Of a stretch of DNA of 14,162 bases, positions 1-7,373 are shown piece by piece. This stretch comes from an uncultured Steroidobacter sp. Lineage in GTDB: Bacteria > Pseudomonadota > Gammaproteobacteria > Steroidobacterales > Steroidobacteraceae. Position 1 is the stretch's first letter. Every line of letters begins with the position of its first letter. A program made the translations under genes and the position numbers. The stretch covers positions 1-14,162 of the forward strand of contig CAMLEO010000188.1 in assembly GCA_946478975.1 (NCBI GenBank), written 5' to 3'. The notes beneath the pieces were generated by a model. The model did no database searches. It had not been told where the DNA came from and worked only from the letters and a program-made list of their open reading frames with translations.

Positions 1-1
1 C

Positions 2-229
2 TCCGTGTTGTTCATCCCCGACCGCTACACGCGGGATTACGATGAAGTGGTGCCCGAAGGCCACTACTTCTTCATGGGCGACAACCGCGACAACAGCCGG
101 GACAGCCGTTTCCCCGAGGTCTGGTTCGTGCCCGAGCGCAACCTGGTCGGCAAGGCAGTGCGCATCTGGCTGAACTGGAACCTGCCGAACGCGCCGATTT
201 GGGACCGGATCGGCGATCCGATCCGCTGA
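2..229 (+). CDS. lepB: Signal peptidase I (leader peptidase), C-terminal part only
   Basis: This is the 3' end of the gene; 75 codons are visible and the start lies before the window. Signal peptidase I is an inner-membrane serine protease with its catalytic domain in the periplasm. It cleaves signal peptides from exported proteins. The visible part carries the conserved box E ([17 protein letters not shown]), followed by the [11 protein letters not shown] segment and a short tail with an IWLNWN stretch, as in the LepB C terminus. The catalytic Ser and Lys are upstream and cannot be checked. The gene is followed by DUF4845 and rnc, and lepB-rnc-era is a classical gammaproteobacterial operon order, which supports the name. 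Confidence 0.95.
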   Translation, partial: SVLFIPDRYTRDYDEVVPEGHYFFMGDNRDNSRDSRFPEVWFVPERNLVGKAVRIWLNWNLPNAPIWDRIGDPIR

Positions 230-274
230 ATGGGGTTATCTTTGGCGCCATTTATCGTGCAGCGGAGTGTGAGC

Positions 275-643
275 ATGCGTTCTCGTCAGCGTGGCGCGAC
301 GTTCCTGGGCATGTTGTGCATCGTCGCGGTCATCGGCTTCGGTTTGTATGGCGTCATCCGCCTGTTTCCGCTTTACATGGAATACATGGCCGTGGCCCGT
401 GCGCTGGAGCAGACCGCCAAGGAAGAAGCCGGCGCCACGTCACCGCAGACATTGCGGACCTCGTTGATCCGTCGCTGGACGATCGAGGACATCAACAGCC
501 TGCAGCCCAAGGACATCGAGATCAAAAAAGCTGCGAACGGCGGCTACACCATGCGCGCCTGGTACCGGGCGGAGTCGCCGTTCATCGCCAACGTGTCGCT
601 GGTGGTCGATTTCGACAAGACGGTCGATGTCGCAAAGCCTTAA
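275..643 (+). CDS. DUF4845 small single-pass membrane protein
   Basis: This is a 122-residue protein of the DUF4845 type, which commonly sits between lepB and rnc in beta- and gammaproteobacteria. No function is established. It starts with a basic stretch (MRSRQRG), then one hydrophobic segment at about residues 9-31, then a soluble domain of about 90 residues that ends in a WYRAESPF / VSLVVDFDKT beta-rich part. The topology suggests a membrane anchor with a periplasmic domain. An ATG at 230 in the same frame would add 15 residues. I prefer ATG 275 because GGAG lies 8 bases upstream of it and because family members start just before the RQRG-like stretch. It probably shares the lepB-rnc transcript. 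Confidence 0.8.
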   Translation: MRSRQRGATFLGMLCIVAVIGFGLYGVIRLFPLYMEYMAVARALEQTAKEEAGATSPQTLRTSLIRRWTIEDINSLQPKDIEIKKAANGGYTMRAWYRAESPFIANVSLVVDFDKTVDVAKP

Positions 644-667
644 CTTTCCATTTGGGATGAGCCGGCG

Positions 668-1360
668 GTGAAAACGCCGAGCGAATGGCTGCGCGATGCG
701 CTCGGCTACGACTGTCGCGACACGGCCCTGCTCGAAGCGGCCCTGACTCACCGTAGCGCCGGCGGCTCCCACAACGAACGCCTCGAATTCCTCGGCGACG
801 CAGTTTTGAACTGCGTGGTCGCGAAGCTGGTGTTCGACGAATTCACCGATGCCGACGAAGGCGATCTGTCGCGCTTCCGGGCCAGCCTGGTCAGCGGCGA
901 ATCGCTCGCCGTCATCGCCGCCGAAATCGATCTCGGCAATCAGCTGCGGCTCGGCTCGGGCGAACTGAAGTCGGGCGGCTTCCGACGCAAATCCATTCTG
1001 GCCGATGCGCTCGAAGCTTTGTTTGGGGCGGTGTACCTGGACGGCGGCTTCGACGCTGCGGCTCGCGTCGTCGAACGGTTGTTCGTGCCGAGGCTGGATC
1101 GACTGCCGAGCGCGGCAGAATTGAAAGATCCCAAGACGCGGCTTCAGGAAGCGCTGCAGGCGCGCGGATTGCCGCTGCCATCATATGCAGTCGAATCTAT
1201 TTCCGGCGAGGCGCACAATCAGCTCTTCCAGGTGCGCTGCGCGGTGAGCTCGCTGGGACTGAAGGTATCGGCGAGCGGCCCGAGCCGGCGCCGCGCCGAG
1301 CAGGCCGCCGCACAGTTGTTGTTGAACGCACTCAAAGAGACGCAGCAGGGAATATTGTGA
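668..1360 (+). CDS. rnc: Ribonuclease III
   Basis: RNase III cuts double-stranded RNA in rRNA precursor processing and in regulation of mRNA and sRNA. The protein has 230 residues, close to the usual 226. The RNase III signature NERLEFLGD is at residues 36-44 (with Glu40 and Asp44). The second acidic cluster, in ILADALEALFGA, includes Asp113 and Glu116. Together these are the metal-binding catalytic residues. A double-stranded RNA-binding domain fills about residues 153-225, starting at DPKTRLQEALQ and ending in the RRRAEQAAAQLLL helix. The start is GTG at 668, with a purine-rich GGGATGAG 7-14 bases upstream. The 3' end overlaps the era start by 4 bases. In enterobacteria rnc mRNA is autoregulated by its own product; I cannot show that here. 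Confidence 0.97.
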   Translation: MKTPSEWLRDALGYDCRDTALLEAALTHRSAGGSHNERLEFLGDAVLNCVVAKLVFDEFTDADEGDLSRFRASLVSGESLAVIAAEIDLGNQLRLGSGELKSGGFRRKSILADALEALFGAVYLDGGFDAAARVVERLFVPRLDRLPSAAELKDPKTRLQEALQARGLPLPSYAVESISGEAHNQLFQVRCAVSSLGLKVSASGPSRRRAEQAAAQLLLNALKETQQGIL

Positions 1361-2298
1361 CCGACGATGTGGGCCCCGATTTGACCGACTCCGCGGACCC
1401 GGAGATTCCAGCGAACTATCGTTGCGGGTTCGCCGCGATCGTCGGCCGGCCCAATGTCGGCAAATCCACGCTGCTCAACGCCTTGCTCGGCCGCAAGGTG
1501 AGCATCGTCAGTCCCAAGCCGCAGACCACGCGTCATCGCATTCTCGGCATTCTCACGCGGCCCGAAGCACAGATCATTTTCGTCGACACGCCGGGCATGC
1601 ATTCGTCCGCGCGCCGCGCGATGAATCGTCACATGAACCGCGCCGCGCTCGCGTCTTTGCAGGATGCGGATGTGAATTTGTTCGTGGTCGAATCGTTGAG
1701 CTGGAGCGAAGACGACCAGCGCGTGCTGGAAGCGCTCAAGGAACAGAACCGGCCCATCATCCTGGTGCTCAGCAAAGTCGACAAGGTGCACCCGCGCGAG
1801 CGCATGTTGCCGTTCATCCAGGAAGTGAGCCTGCGCGCGAACTTTGTGGAAGTCGTGCCGATGTCGGCGCTGAAGAACAGCAATCTCGAGCAGCTGCCGT
1901 CCGTCATCGCGCGACACCTGCCGTTGTCGCCGCCGCATTTTCCGGCGGATCAGATCACCGATCGCAGTCGCGAATTTCAGGCGGCGGAAATCGTGCGCGA
2001 GAAGCTCACGCTACGATTGCACCAGGAATTGCCGTACGGACTGACTGTCATGATCGAGCAGTTCAAGGAAGAAGACGGGCGCCTGCTGATCAACGCCGTC
2101 ATCTGGGTAGAGCGCACTGGCCAGAAAGCCATCGTCATCGGCCAGGGCGGCGAGCAGCTCAAGGAAGTCGGCCGCTCGGCGCGCATCGAGATGTCCAACT
2201 TGTTCGGCCAGCCGGTGCACCTGGAACTGTGGGTGAAGGTGAAGGAGAACTGGTCGGACAACGAAATGGCCCTGAAACAACTGGGCTACGAAATGTGA
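1357..2298 (+). CDS. era: GTPase Era, 30S ribosome assembly factor
   Basis: Era is a GTPase that binds the 3' end of 16S rRNA through a KH domain and helps mature the 30S subunit. The protein has 313 residues, about a dozen more than E. coli Era, the extra being an acidic N-terminal stretch. G1 (GRPNVGKS) is at residues 30-37, the switch region KPQTTRH at 54-60, G3 (DTPG) at 77-80, G4 at 139-142 and G5 (SALK) at 170-173. G4 reads SKVD rather than the usual NKxD. The C-terminal KH domain carries the GxxG loop as GQGG (262-265) in AIVIGQGGEQLKEVG. The GTG start overlaps the rnc stop (GTGA), which suggests translational coupling. Confidence 0.97.
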   Translation: MTDDVGPDLTDSADPEIPANYRCGFAAIVGRPNVGKSTLLNALLGRKVSIVSPKPQTTRHRILGILTRPEAQIIFVDTPGMHSSARRAMNRHMNRAALASLQDADVNLFVVESLSWSEDDQRVLEALKEQNRPIILVLSKVDKVHPRERMLPFIQEVSLRANFVEVVPMSALKNSNLEQLPSVIARHLPLSPPHFPADQITDRSREFQAAEIVREKLTLRLHQELPYGLTVMIEQFKEEDGRLLINAVIWVERTGQKAIVIGQGGEQLKEVGRSARIEMSNLFGQPVHLELWVKVKENWSDNEMALKQLGYEM

Positions 2299-2304
2299 GG
2301 CGCC

Positions 2305-3045
2305 GTGAGCGACGCGCGCCGCATTCAGCTGCAACCCGCGTACGTTCTGCACCATCGACCGTACCGGGACACGAGCAGAATTCTGGAGCTGTTCACGCGC
2401 GATCATGGGCGCGTGTCGGTGTTTGCTCGCGGCGCGCGAGGTAACGGCTCGTCGTCGCTGATCTCGGTCCTGCAGCCCTTCAATCGTCTGCTCGTGTCCT
2501 GGAGCGGACGAGGCGAAGCCGGCCAGCTCACTGGTGCCGAGTTCGATGGCGCGATGCAGCCGCTGCCGCCCGATCGGCTGGTGCACGGCTTTTATCTCAA
2601 TGAGCTGCTGCTGAAGCTGTTCGCGCGTCACGACAGCCATCCCGATGTGTTCGCGCTGTACTCACAAACACTGGATCTGCTCAAACAGGAAGATCCGGTG
2701 CGGCCGCTGCGGCTGTTCGAAAAACGCCTGCTCGAAGCACTGGGCTACGGGCTCGCGCTGGATCGCGATGTTCACGACGACCTGCCGATCCAGCCGGATG
2801 CTTCGTATCACTATCGCTTGGAACAAGGGCCGGTGCGTGTGCACGCAGTGATGGAACATGTCGATTGGAGTGGGGCCACTGTGTACTCCGGAGCAACGCT
2901 GCTCTCGTTAGCTCGGGAGGATCTTGCCGATGCCGCTGTCTGCGCCGATGCCCGGCGCTTGCTGCGGGCCGCGCTGGACCGCTGCCTGGATGGTCGCGAG
3001 CTGCGCAGCCGGCAAGTGATGCTGGCGTTGCGAAAGGGAAAATGA
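2305..3045 (+). CDS. recO: DNA repair protein RecO
   Basis: RecO works with RecR, and in many species RecF, to load RecA onto SSB-coated single-stranded DNA and to anneal complementary strands during gap repair. The 246-residue product has the typical N-terminal OB-fold start (LQPAYVLHHRPYRDTSRILELFT, in which Y-RDTS is characteristic) and FARGARG further on. An alpha-helical C-terminal domain includes FYLNELLLKLF and RLFEKRLLEALGYGL. No CxxC zinc motif is visible, as in enterobacterial RecO. The start is GTG 2305, with GAGG 4 bases upstream and only 6 bases after the era stop. Its place between era and pdxJ is the classical one. RecO is weakly conserved in sequence, but family and context agree. 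Confidence 0.94.
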   Translation: MSDARRIQLQPAYVLHHRPYRDTSRILELFTRDHGRVSVFARGARGNGSSSLISVLQPFNRLLVSWSGRGEAGQLTGAEFDGAMQPLPPDRLVHGFYLNELLLKLFARHDSHPDVFALYSQTLDLLKQEDPVRPLRLFEKRLLEALGYGLALDRDVHDDLPIQPDASYHYRLEQGPVRVHAVMEHVDWSGATVYSGATLLSLAREDLADAAVCADARRLLRAALDRCLDGRELRSRQVMLALRKGK

Positions 3046-3057
3046 CAGCATTCTCAA

Positions 3058-3798
3058 ATGCTTCACTCTCAATCGATACATCTGGGCGTCAACGTTGATC
3101 ACGTCGCCACGCTCCGGCAGGCGCGACGCACGACCTATCCGGATCCGCTGTTTGCTGCGCTGATCGCCGAGCAGGCGGGCGCCGACAGCATCACCATTCA
3201 TTTGCGGGAGGACCGTCGGCACATTCAGGACCGCGATGTGCGGATGTGCAAGGACGCGTTGCAGACGCGCCTGAACCTGGAGATGGCCGCGACCGAGGAG
3301 ATGGTGCGCATCGCGTTGGAAGTGCGCCCGCCCGACTGCTGCCTGGTGCCGGAAAAGCGCACTGAAGTGACGACCGAAGGCGGGCTCGATGTCATCGGCC
3401 AGCAGGACGCACTGAAGAAAGTGGTGAGCCAGCTGTCGCACGCCGGCATCCGCGTCTCGCTGTTCATCGATCCGGATGCGGCACAGTTGGAAGCGGCAGT
3501 ACGCACCGGCGCGCCGGTCGTCGAGTTACATTCGGGCGCATATGCCGAAGCGGTCGGTGAGCATCGCGCTCGCGATCTCAAGCGCATCGAAACAGCGGCT
3601 CGTCATGCGGCGAGTCTCGGTCTCACCGTGCATGCCGGCCATGGCTTGCACTATCACAACGTTCAGCCCATCGCGGCGATTCCCGAGATCGTGGAATTGA
3701 ACATCGGCCACGCGATCGTCGCGCATGCCGTCATTCATGGTCTCGCGCCGGCGGTGACGGAAATGAAGCGCCTGATGCTGCAGGCCCGCGGCCGATGA
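3058..3798 (+). CDS. pdxJ: Pyridoxine 5'-phosphate synthase
   Basis: PdxJ condenses 1-deoxy-D-xylulose 5-phosphate with 3-amino-2-oxopropyl phosphate to make pyridoxine 5'-phosphate, the last ring-closing step of DXP-dependent vitamin B6 synthesis in the cytoplasm. The 246 residues match the family length. Conserved blocks are [15 protein letters not shown] (9-23), [17 protein letters not shown] (45-61), [14 protein letters not shown] (98-111), [11 protein letters not shown] (191-201) and [10 protein letters not shown] (213-222). These hold the active-site His, Glu and phosphate-binding residues. The gene is in the same frame as recO. The recO TGA stop at 3043-3045 is the only in-frame break before ATG 3058, so no earlier start is possible. 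No properly spaced Shine-Dalgarno is visible; coupling to recO translation is likely. Confidence 0.97.
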   Translation: MLHSQSIHLGVNVDHVATLRQARRTTYPDPLFAALIAEQAGADSITIHLREDRRHIQDRDVRMCKDALQTRLNLEMAATEEMVRIALEVRPPDCCLVPEKRTEVTTEGGLDVIGQQDALKKVVSQLSHAGIRVSLFIDPDAAQLEAAVRTGAPVVELHSGAYAEAVGEHRARDLKRIETAARHAASLGLTVHAGHGLHYHNVQPIAAIPEIVELNIGHAIVAHAVIHGLAPAVTEMKRLMLQARGR

Positions 3799-3805
3799 CG
3801 GCGCG

Positions 3806-4192
3806 ATGATTTACGGCATCGGCACCGACGTCGTGCAGATCCAGCGCATCGAACGGCTGCACGCAAAGTACGGCGAGCGCTTTGTGGAACGTTTGCTGTT
3901 GCCTTCGGAAGCGGATGCGTTTCGCGGCCAGAGCCGTCCGGGACGTTTCCTCGCCATGCGGTTCGCCGCCAAGGAAGCGATCGTCAAGGCGATGGGGACG
4001 GGATTCGCGAATGGCATCTGGATCCGCGACGTGGGCGTGGCAGCGAATGAATTCGGCCGGCCCGGGATCATCTGGTCCGAGCGCGGCCAGGAAGTGCGCG
4101 AGCGCCTCGGCATCGGTGAAGGTCACATCACGCTGACTGACGAAGCCGGGCTGGTGGTGGCGGTGGCGGTCCTGATGCGTCGAAACGCTTGA
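3806..4192 (+). CDS. acpS: Holo-[acyl-carrier-protein] synthase
   Basis: AcpS transfers the 4'-phosphopantetheine arm of CoA to a serine of the acyl carrier protein, making it active for fatty acid synthesis. The protein has 128 residues, the normal AcpS size. The N-terminal signature IYGIGTDVVQIQRIE (2-16) carries the magnesium-binding Asp8. The second signature, RFAAKEAIVKAMGTGF (52-67), carries Glu57 and Lys61. The usual C-terminal SLSHE-like motif appears as TLTDE, a mild variation. ATG 3806 lies 7 bases after the pdxJ stop. The pdxJ-acpS pair is conserved in gammaproteobacteria. Confidence 0.96.
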   Translation: MIYGIGTDVVQIQRIERLHAKYGERFVERLLLPSEADAFRGQSRPGRFLAMRFAAKEAIVKAMGTGFANGIWIRDVGVAANEFGRPGIIWSERGQEVRERLGIGEGHITLTDEAGLVVAVAVLMRRNA

Positions 4193-4201
4193 GCTTCACT
4201 C

Positions 4202-4230
4202 ATGCCCATTTTTGCCCATGCCAATATTTG
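4202..4230 (+). repeat. Imperfect 16-bp-period tandem duplication over the start of the exonuclease gene
   Basis: Positions 4202-4214 and 4218-4230 match at 11 of 13 bases (ATGCCCATTTTTG and ATGCCAATATTTG). Each copy begins with ATG and would encode Met-Pro-Ile-Phe. The offset of 16 puts the two ATGs in different frames. The upstream copy opens a reading frame of 11 codons that stops at 4235-4237, inside the exonuclease gene. GAG at 4191-4193 is spaced better for ATG 4202 than for ATG 4218. Confidence 0.7.
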
Positions 4231-4994
4231 TATTTGACATCGAAACCATTCCCGACGTCGAGCTCGGGCGCCGCATCTATGACCTGGGCGATCTGAGCGA
4301 TCGGCAGGTCGGCTACGTGATGCAGGCCAAGCGCCGCGAAGAGTCCGGCACCGAGTTCCTGTCGTACGAGCAGCATCGGATCATCGCGATCTCGGTGGCG
4401 CTGCGTTCGCGCGATACCTTCAAAGTCTGGTCGTTGGGCGAGCCGGGCGCGCCCGAGGCCGAGATCATCCAACGTTTCTATGACGGCATCGAAAAATACA
4501 CGCCGGACCTCGTGTCCTGGAACGGCGGCGGTTTCGATCTGCCGGTGCTGCACTATCGGGCGCTCCGTCACGGCATCGTCGCGCCTCGTTATTGGGAATC
4601 GGGCGAAGAAGATCAGGCGTTTCGCTATAACAACTATCTGAACCGCTATCACTCGCGGCACATGGATCTGATGGACGTGCTGTCGAGCTTTCAAAGCCGC
4701 GCCCGCGTGAGTTTGCAGGCTGCCGCAACGTTGCTCGGTTTGCCCGGCAAGCTCGGCATGAGCGGCGATAAAGTCTGGGACGCGTATTGCGACGGCAAGC
4801 TCGACGTGATCCGCAATTACTGTGAAACGGATGTGCTGAATACTTTCCTGATCTATCTGCGCTTCGAGATGATGCGCGGTCGCTTGTTGAAAGACGAATA
4901 TCAAGCCGAAGTCGCGCGCGTCCGCGACGTGCTCCAGGCGCAGGGCAAACCTCACTTTCAAGAATTCGTCGCGGCGTGGGAGCTGCCCACATGA
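4218..4994 (+). CDS. Predicted PolB-like 3'-5' exonuclease (DEDDy type)
   Basis: This 258-residue protein belongs to the stand-alone exonucleases related to the proofreading domain of family B DNA polymerases. ExoI is FDIETIPD (6-13, acidic Asp7 and Glu9). ExoII is SWNGGGFDLPVL (100-111, Asp107). ExoIII is YCETD (201-205), giving the Tyr-x3-Asp pattern of DEDDy enzymes. All four acidic residues are present, so it is likely an active metal-dependent nuclease; its natural substrate is unknown. ATG 4218 is preferred because it puts the ExoI block at its usual place next to the N terminus. An in-frame TTG at 4212 would add only two residues. The last 4 bases overlap the rlmD start, so the two are probably translated together. 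No clear Shine-Dalgarno serves ATG 4218. Confidence 0.88.
   Translation: MPIFVFDIETIPDVELGRRIYDLGDLSDRQVGYVMQAKRREESGTEFLSYEQHRIIAISVALRSRDTFKVWSLGEPGAPEAEIIQRFYDGIEKYTPDLVSWNGGGFDLPVLHYRALRHGIVAPRYWESGEEDQAFRYNNYLNRYHSRHMDLMDVLSSFQSRARVSLQAAATLLGLPGKLGMSGDKVWDAYCDGKLDVIRNYCETDVLNTFLIYLRFEMMRGRLLKDEYQAEVARVRDVLQAQGKPHFQEFVAAWELPT
4976..4990 (+). promoter_or_regulatory. Hairpin covering the rlmD ribosome-binding site
   Basis: GTGGG (4976-4980), loop AGCTG, CCCAC (4986-4990) forms a perfect 5-bp stem ending directly before the rlmD ATG. The likely Shine-Dalgarno GGGAG (4978-4982) is mostly in the stem. The hairpin lies inside the end of the exonuclease reading frame, so a ribosome finishing that gene would open it. 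That would couple rlmD translation to exonuclease translation. The structure is seen; the regulatory role is inferred. Confidence 0.45.
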
Positions 4995-6316
4995 GCGCGC
5001 AGCCACGCGGCCGCGCCTCGCGTCAGCCGGAAACGGCGACGATCACGGATATCTCTCATGAAGGTCGCGGCGTCGCGCACGTCGACGGCAAGACTGTATT
5101 CATCGACGATGCGCTGCCCGGCGAGGTGGTCGAATGGCAGCGCCTGAAACGTAATCGCAATTTCGATGAAGGCCGGCTGCTGCGAGTCATCGAGCCTTCG
5201 CCGGATCGCGTCGAGCCGCGCTGTGCGCACTTCGGTGTGTGTGGCGGCTGCGTGTTGCAACATCTGTCTGGTGAGCGTCAGCTGGAATTCAAACAGCGGC
5301 AGTTGACCGAAGCGCTCGCACGCATCGGCAAAGTCACGCCGGATGAAATATTGCCGCCGCTGCAGTCCGCCGTGTGGAACTACCGTCGCCGTGCTCGTCT
5401 CGCCGCGCGCTGGGTGCCGAAAAAGAATCGCACTGTCGTTGGATTCCGTGAGCGCAGCACGCCGTACATCGCGGACTTGAAACGCTGCGAAGTTCTGCAG
5501 GCGCCGATCGATCAGCTGATCGAGCCCCTGTCCGACTTGATCACCAGGCTGAGCGTCCGCAATCGCGTGCCGCAGATCGAAGTGGCCGTCGCGGATAACG
5601 CCGTGGCGCTGGTGATTCGAGTACTCGAACCGCTGACCGATGCCGACCTGGAGCTGATTCGTGAATTCGGTCCCGCGCATTCGGTGCAAATGTTTCTGCA
5701 GCCCGGCGGATACGAGACCGTCGCACCGGTCGATGCCACGGGCGAGCCTTTGGAATATCGGCTGCCGGCGTTCGATGTCACGTTGCAGTTCCAGCCCACC
5801 GACTTCGTGCAGGTGAACGGGCCGCTGAATCAGCAAATGATCGAACGCGCCGTGACCATGCTGGCGCCCGCACCCACCGACCGGGTGTTGGATCTGTTTT
5901 GCGGCCTGGGCAATTTCTCACTGCCGCTGGCTCGCCGGGCTGGAGAGGTCGTCGGTGTGGAAGGCGAGGAGGGGCTGGTCGCTCGGGCTCGCGCCAACGC
6001 CGAGCGCAACGGTCTCGCGAATGCGCAGTTTTTCGCGGCCAATCTCGCCGATGAATCGATCGCCTCGGCGCGCTGGGCCGGCAAGTTCGACAAGGTTTTG
6101 CTGGATCCGCCGCGCGCCGGCGCTAAAGAAGTGCTGCCCTTGGTCGCTAAGTCCGGTGCGGGCACAGTGTTGTACATTTCCTGTCACCCGGGCAGTCTCG
6201 CGCGCGATGCCGGCATTCTCGTGCACGAACATGGTTATAAACTGCGCGCTGCCGGTGTGATGGATATGTTTCCACACACGGCGCACGTCGAATCCATCGC
6301 ATTGTTTACTAAGTAG
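4991..6316 (+). CDS. rlmD: 23S rRNA (uracil-1939-C5)-methyltransferase RlmD
   Basis: RlmD (RumA) methylates U1939 of 23S rRNA using S-adenosylmethionine. The 441 residues match the family length (about 433). A TRAM domain occupies about residues 12-68 (ITDISHEGRGVAHVDGK). Four cysteines for a [4Fe-4S] cluster are visible: Cys78, Cys84 and Cys87 in CAHFGVCGGC, and Cys166 in KRCEVL. The SAM-binding loop is DLFCGLGNF (301-309), followed by LDPPRAG (371-377). The catalytic cysteine is Cys398 in ISCHPGSLARD, with Glu434 in HVES as the likely base. ATG 4991 forms an ATGA overlap with the upstream stop and has GGGAG 8 bases upstream. A GTG at 4976 is also in frame but less likely. Confidence 0.96.
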   Translation: MSAQPRGRASRQPETATITDISHEGRGVAHVDGKTVFIDDALPGEVVEWQRLKRNRNFDEGRLLRVIEPSPDRVEPRCAHFGVCGGCVLQHLSGERQLEFKQRQLTEALARIGKVTPDEILPPLQSAVWNYRRRARLAARWVPKKNRTVVGFRERSTPYIADLKRCEVLQAPIDQLIEPLSDLITRLSVRNRVPQIEVAVADNAVALVIRVLEPLTDADLELIREFGPAHSVQMFLQPGGYETVAPVDATGEPLEYRLPAFDVTLQFQPTDFVQVNGPLNQQMIERAVTMLAPAPTDRVLDLFCGLGNFSLPLARRAGEVVGVEGEEGLVARARANAERNGLANAQFFAANLADESIASARWAGKFDKVLLDPPRAGAKEVLPLVAKSGAGTVLYISCHPGSLARDAGILVHEHGYKLRAAGVMDMFPHTAHVESIALFTK

Positions 6317-6326
6317 TCGTCGCGCT

Positions 6327-7370
6327 ATGACATTAGGCCCGCTGATGATCGACGTGCAGGGCAAGACCCTGACCGAGGAAGACCGCGACTTGATGGCGCA
6401 TCCGCTGGTCGGCGCCGTCATCCTGTTCACTCGCAATTTCGAAAGCGTCGAGCAGCTGGAACGTTTGGTCGCGGACATCCGCGCTATCCGTTCGCCGCCG
6501 CTGCTGGTCACCGTCGATCACGAAGGCGGGCGGGTGCAGCGGTTCCGCAAAGGCTTCACGGTGCTGCCGCCGATGCGAATGATCGGCAGGGAATATGACC
6601 TGGACCCGGTCGCCGGCAAGCTGCTCGCCCGGCAATGCGGCTGGCTGATGGCGGCCGAGCTGCGCGCCGTCGGCATCGATATGAGTTTCGCCCCGTGTGT
6701 GGATTTGGACTACGGCGTCAGCTCGGTGATCGGCGATCGTGCCTTTCATCGCGATCCGCAGGTGGTCTCCGAGCTCGCCATCGCGTTCATGGGCGGCATG
6801 CGGGAGGCGGGCATGGCGGCCTGCGCGAAACATTTCCCGGGTCACGGCTTCGTCGCGCCCGATTCACACGTGGCCATGCCCGTAGACCGCCGCCCGCTGG
6901 TGGACATGGATGAGGACATCGCCCCGTATCGACGGCTGATCGACAACGGCCTGGCCTCCATCATGGCGGCCCACGTGGTGTTTTCCGAAGTCGATGAACG
7001 GCCGGCCGGCTTTTCGCGCCGCTGGATGTACAACGAGCTGCGCGGCCGGCTGGGATTCACCGGCGCAATATTTACCGATGACTTGTCGATGGCCGGCGCC
7101 GCCATCGTCGGCGACATGCGGGACCGGGCCGAAGCGGCCCTGGAAGCGGGCTGCGACGTGCTTTCGCTTTGTAACAATCGCCAAGGTGTGCTCCAGGTCA
7201 TCGAATCTTTGCGGGGGAGCGGAGATCCTTTAAGTCAAGTTCGCATGGCCCGCCTGCACGGCAAGCCGGGATTGACCCGGGAGGCGCTCCGCGCTTCGAA
7301 TGACTGGCAGGCCTGCGAAGGAGCCATCAAAGGCTGTATGGAACGGCCCGATCTCCGCCTGGATTCATAA
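6327..7370 (+). CDS. nagZ: Beta-N-acetylglucosaminidase NagZ (GH3)
   Basis: NagZ is a cytoplasmic family 3 glycoside hydrolase. It removes GlcNAc from imported anhydro-muropeptides during peptidoglycan recycling; its products feed AmpR-type beta-lactamase control in some species. The product has 347 residues, near the usual 330-340. It starts GPLMIDVQG as the family does. The substrate-binding DHEGGRVQRFR is at 64-74, the KHFPGHG motif at 168-174 with the Asp-Ser-His of the acid/base loop at 179-181, and FTDDLSM at 249-255 carries the nucleophilic aspartate. All catalytic elements are present. It follows rlmD by 10 bases and precedes the LOV/GGDEF gene by 3 bases. No strong Shine-Dalgarno is visible, so coupling to rlmD is likely. 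Confidence 0.96.
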   Translation: MTLGPLMIDVQGKTLTEEDRDLMAHPLVGAVILFTRNFESVEQLERLVADIRAIRSPPLLVTVDHEGGRVQRFRKGFTVLPPMRMIGREYDLDPVAGKLLARQCGWLMAAELRAVGIDMSFAPCVDLDYGVSSVIGDRAFHRDPQVVSELAIAFMGGMREAGMAACAKHFPGHGFVAPDSHVAMPVDRRPLVDMDEDIAPYRRLIDNGLASIMAAHVVFSEVDERPAGFSRRWMYNELRGRLGFTGAIFTDDLSMAGAAIVGDMRDRAEAALEAGCDVLSLCNNRQGVLQVIESLRGSGDPLSQVRMARLHGKPGLTREALRASNDWQACEGAIKGCMERPDLRLDS

Positions 7371-7373
7371 AAC

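Noticed and set aside
230..274. Earlier start (ATG 230) for the DUF4845 gene
   Set aside because: It lacks a Shine-Dalgarno and adds residues that family members do not have; ATG 275 has GGAG 8 bases upstream.
275..310. Prepilin-like N terminus (RQRGATFLGML) of the DUF4845 protein
   Set aside because: There is no Glu at position +5 after the Gly and the sequence fits the normal DUF4845 anchor.
1219..1938. Antisense frame of 239 codons over rnc/era
   Set aside because: Composition is typical of an antisense shadow in GC-rich DNA; no ribosome-binding site or family motif.
1422..2444. Long + frame of 340 codons overlapping era and recO
   Set aside because: It lies in another frame of era and recO, is rich in Arg/Ala/His as GC-rich shadows are, and matches no family. 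era and recO are certain.
4958..5836. Antisense frame of 292 codons over rlmD
   Set aside because: Shadow of the certain rlmD gene; no recognisable domain.
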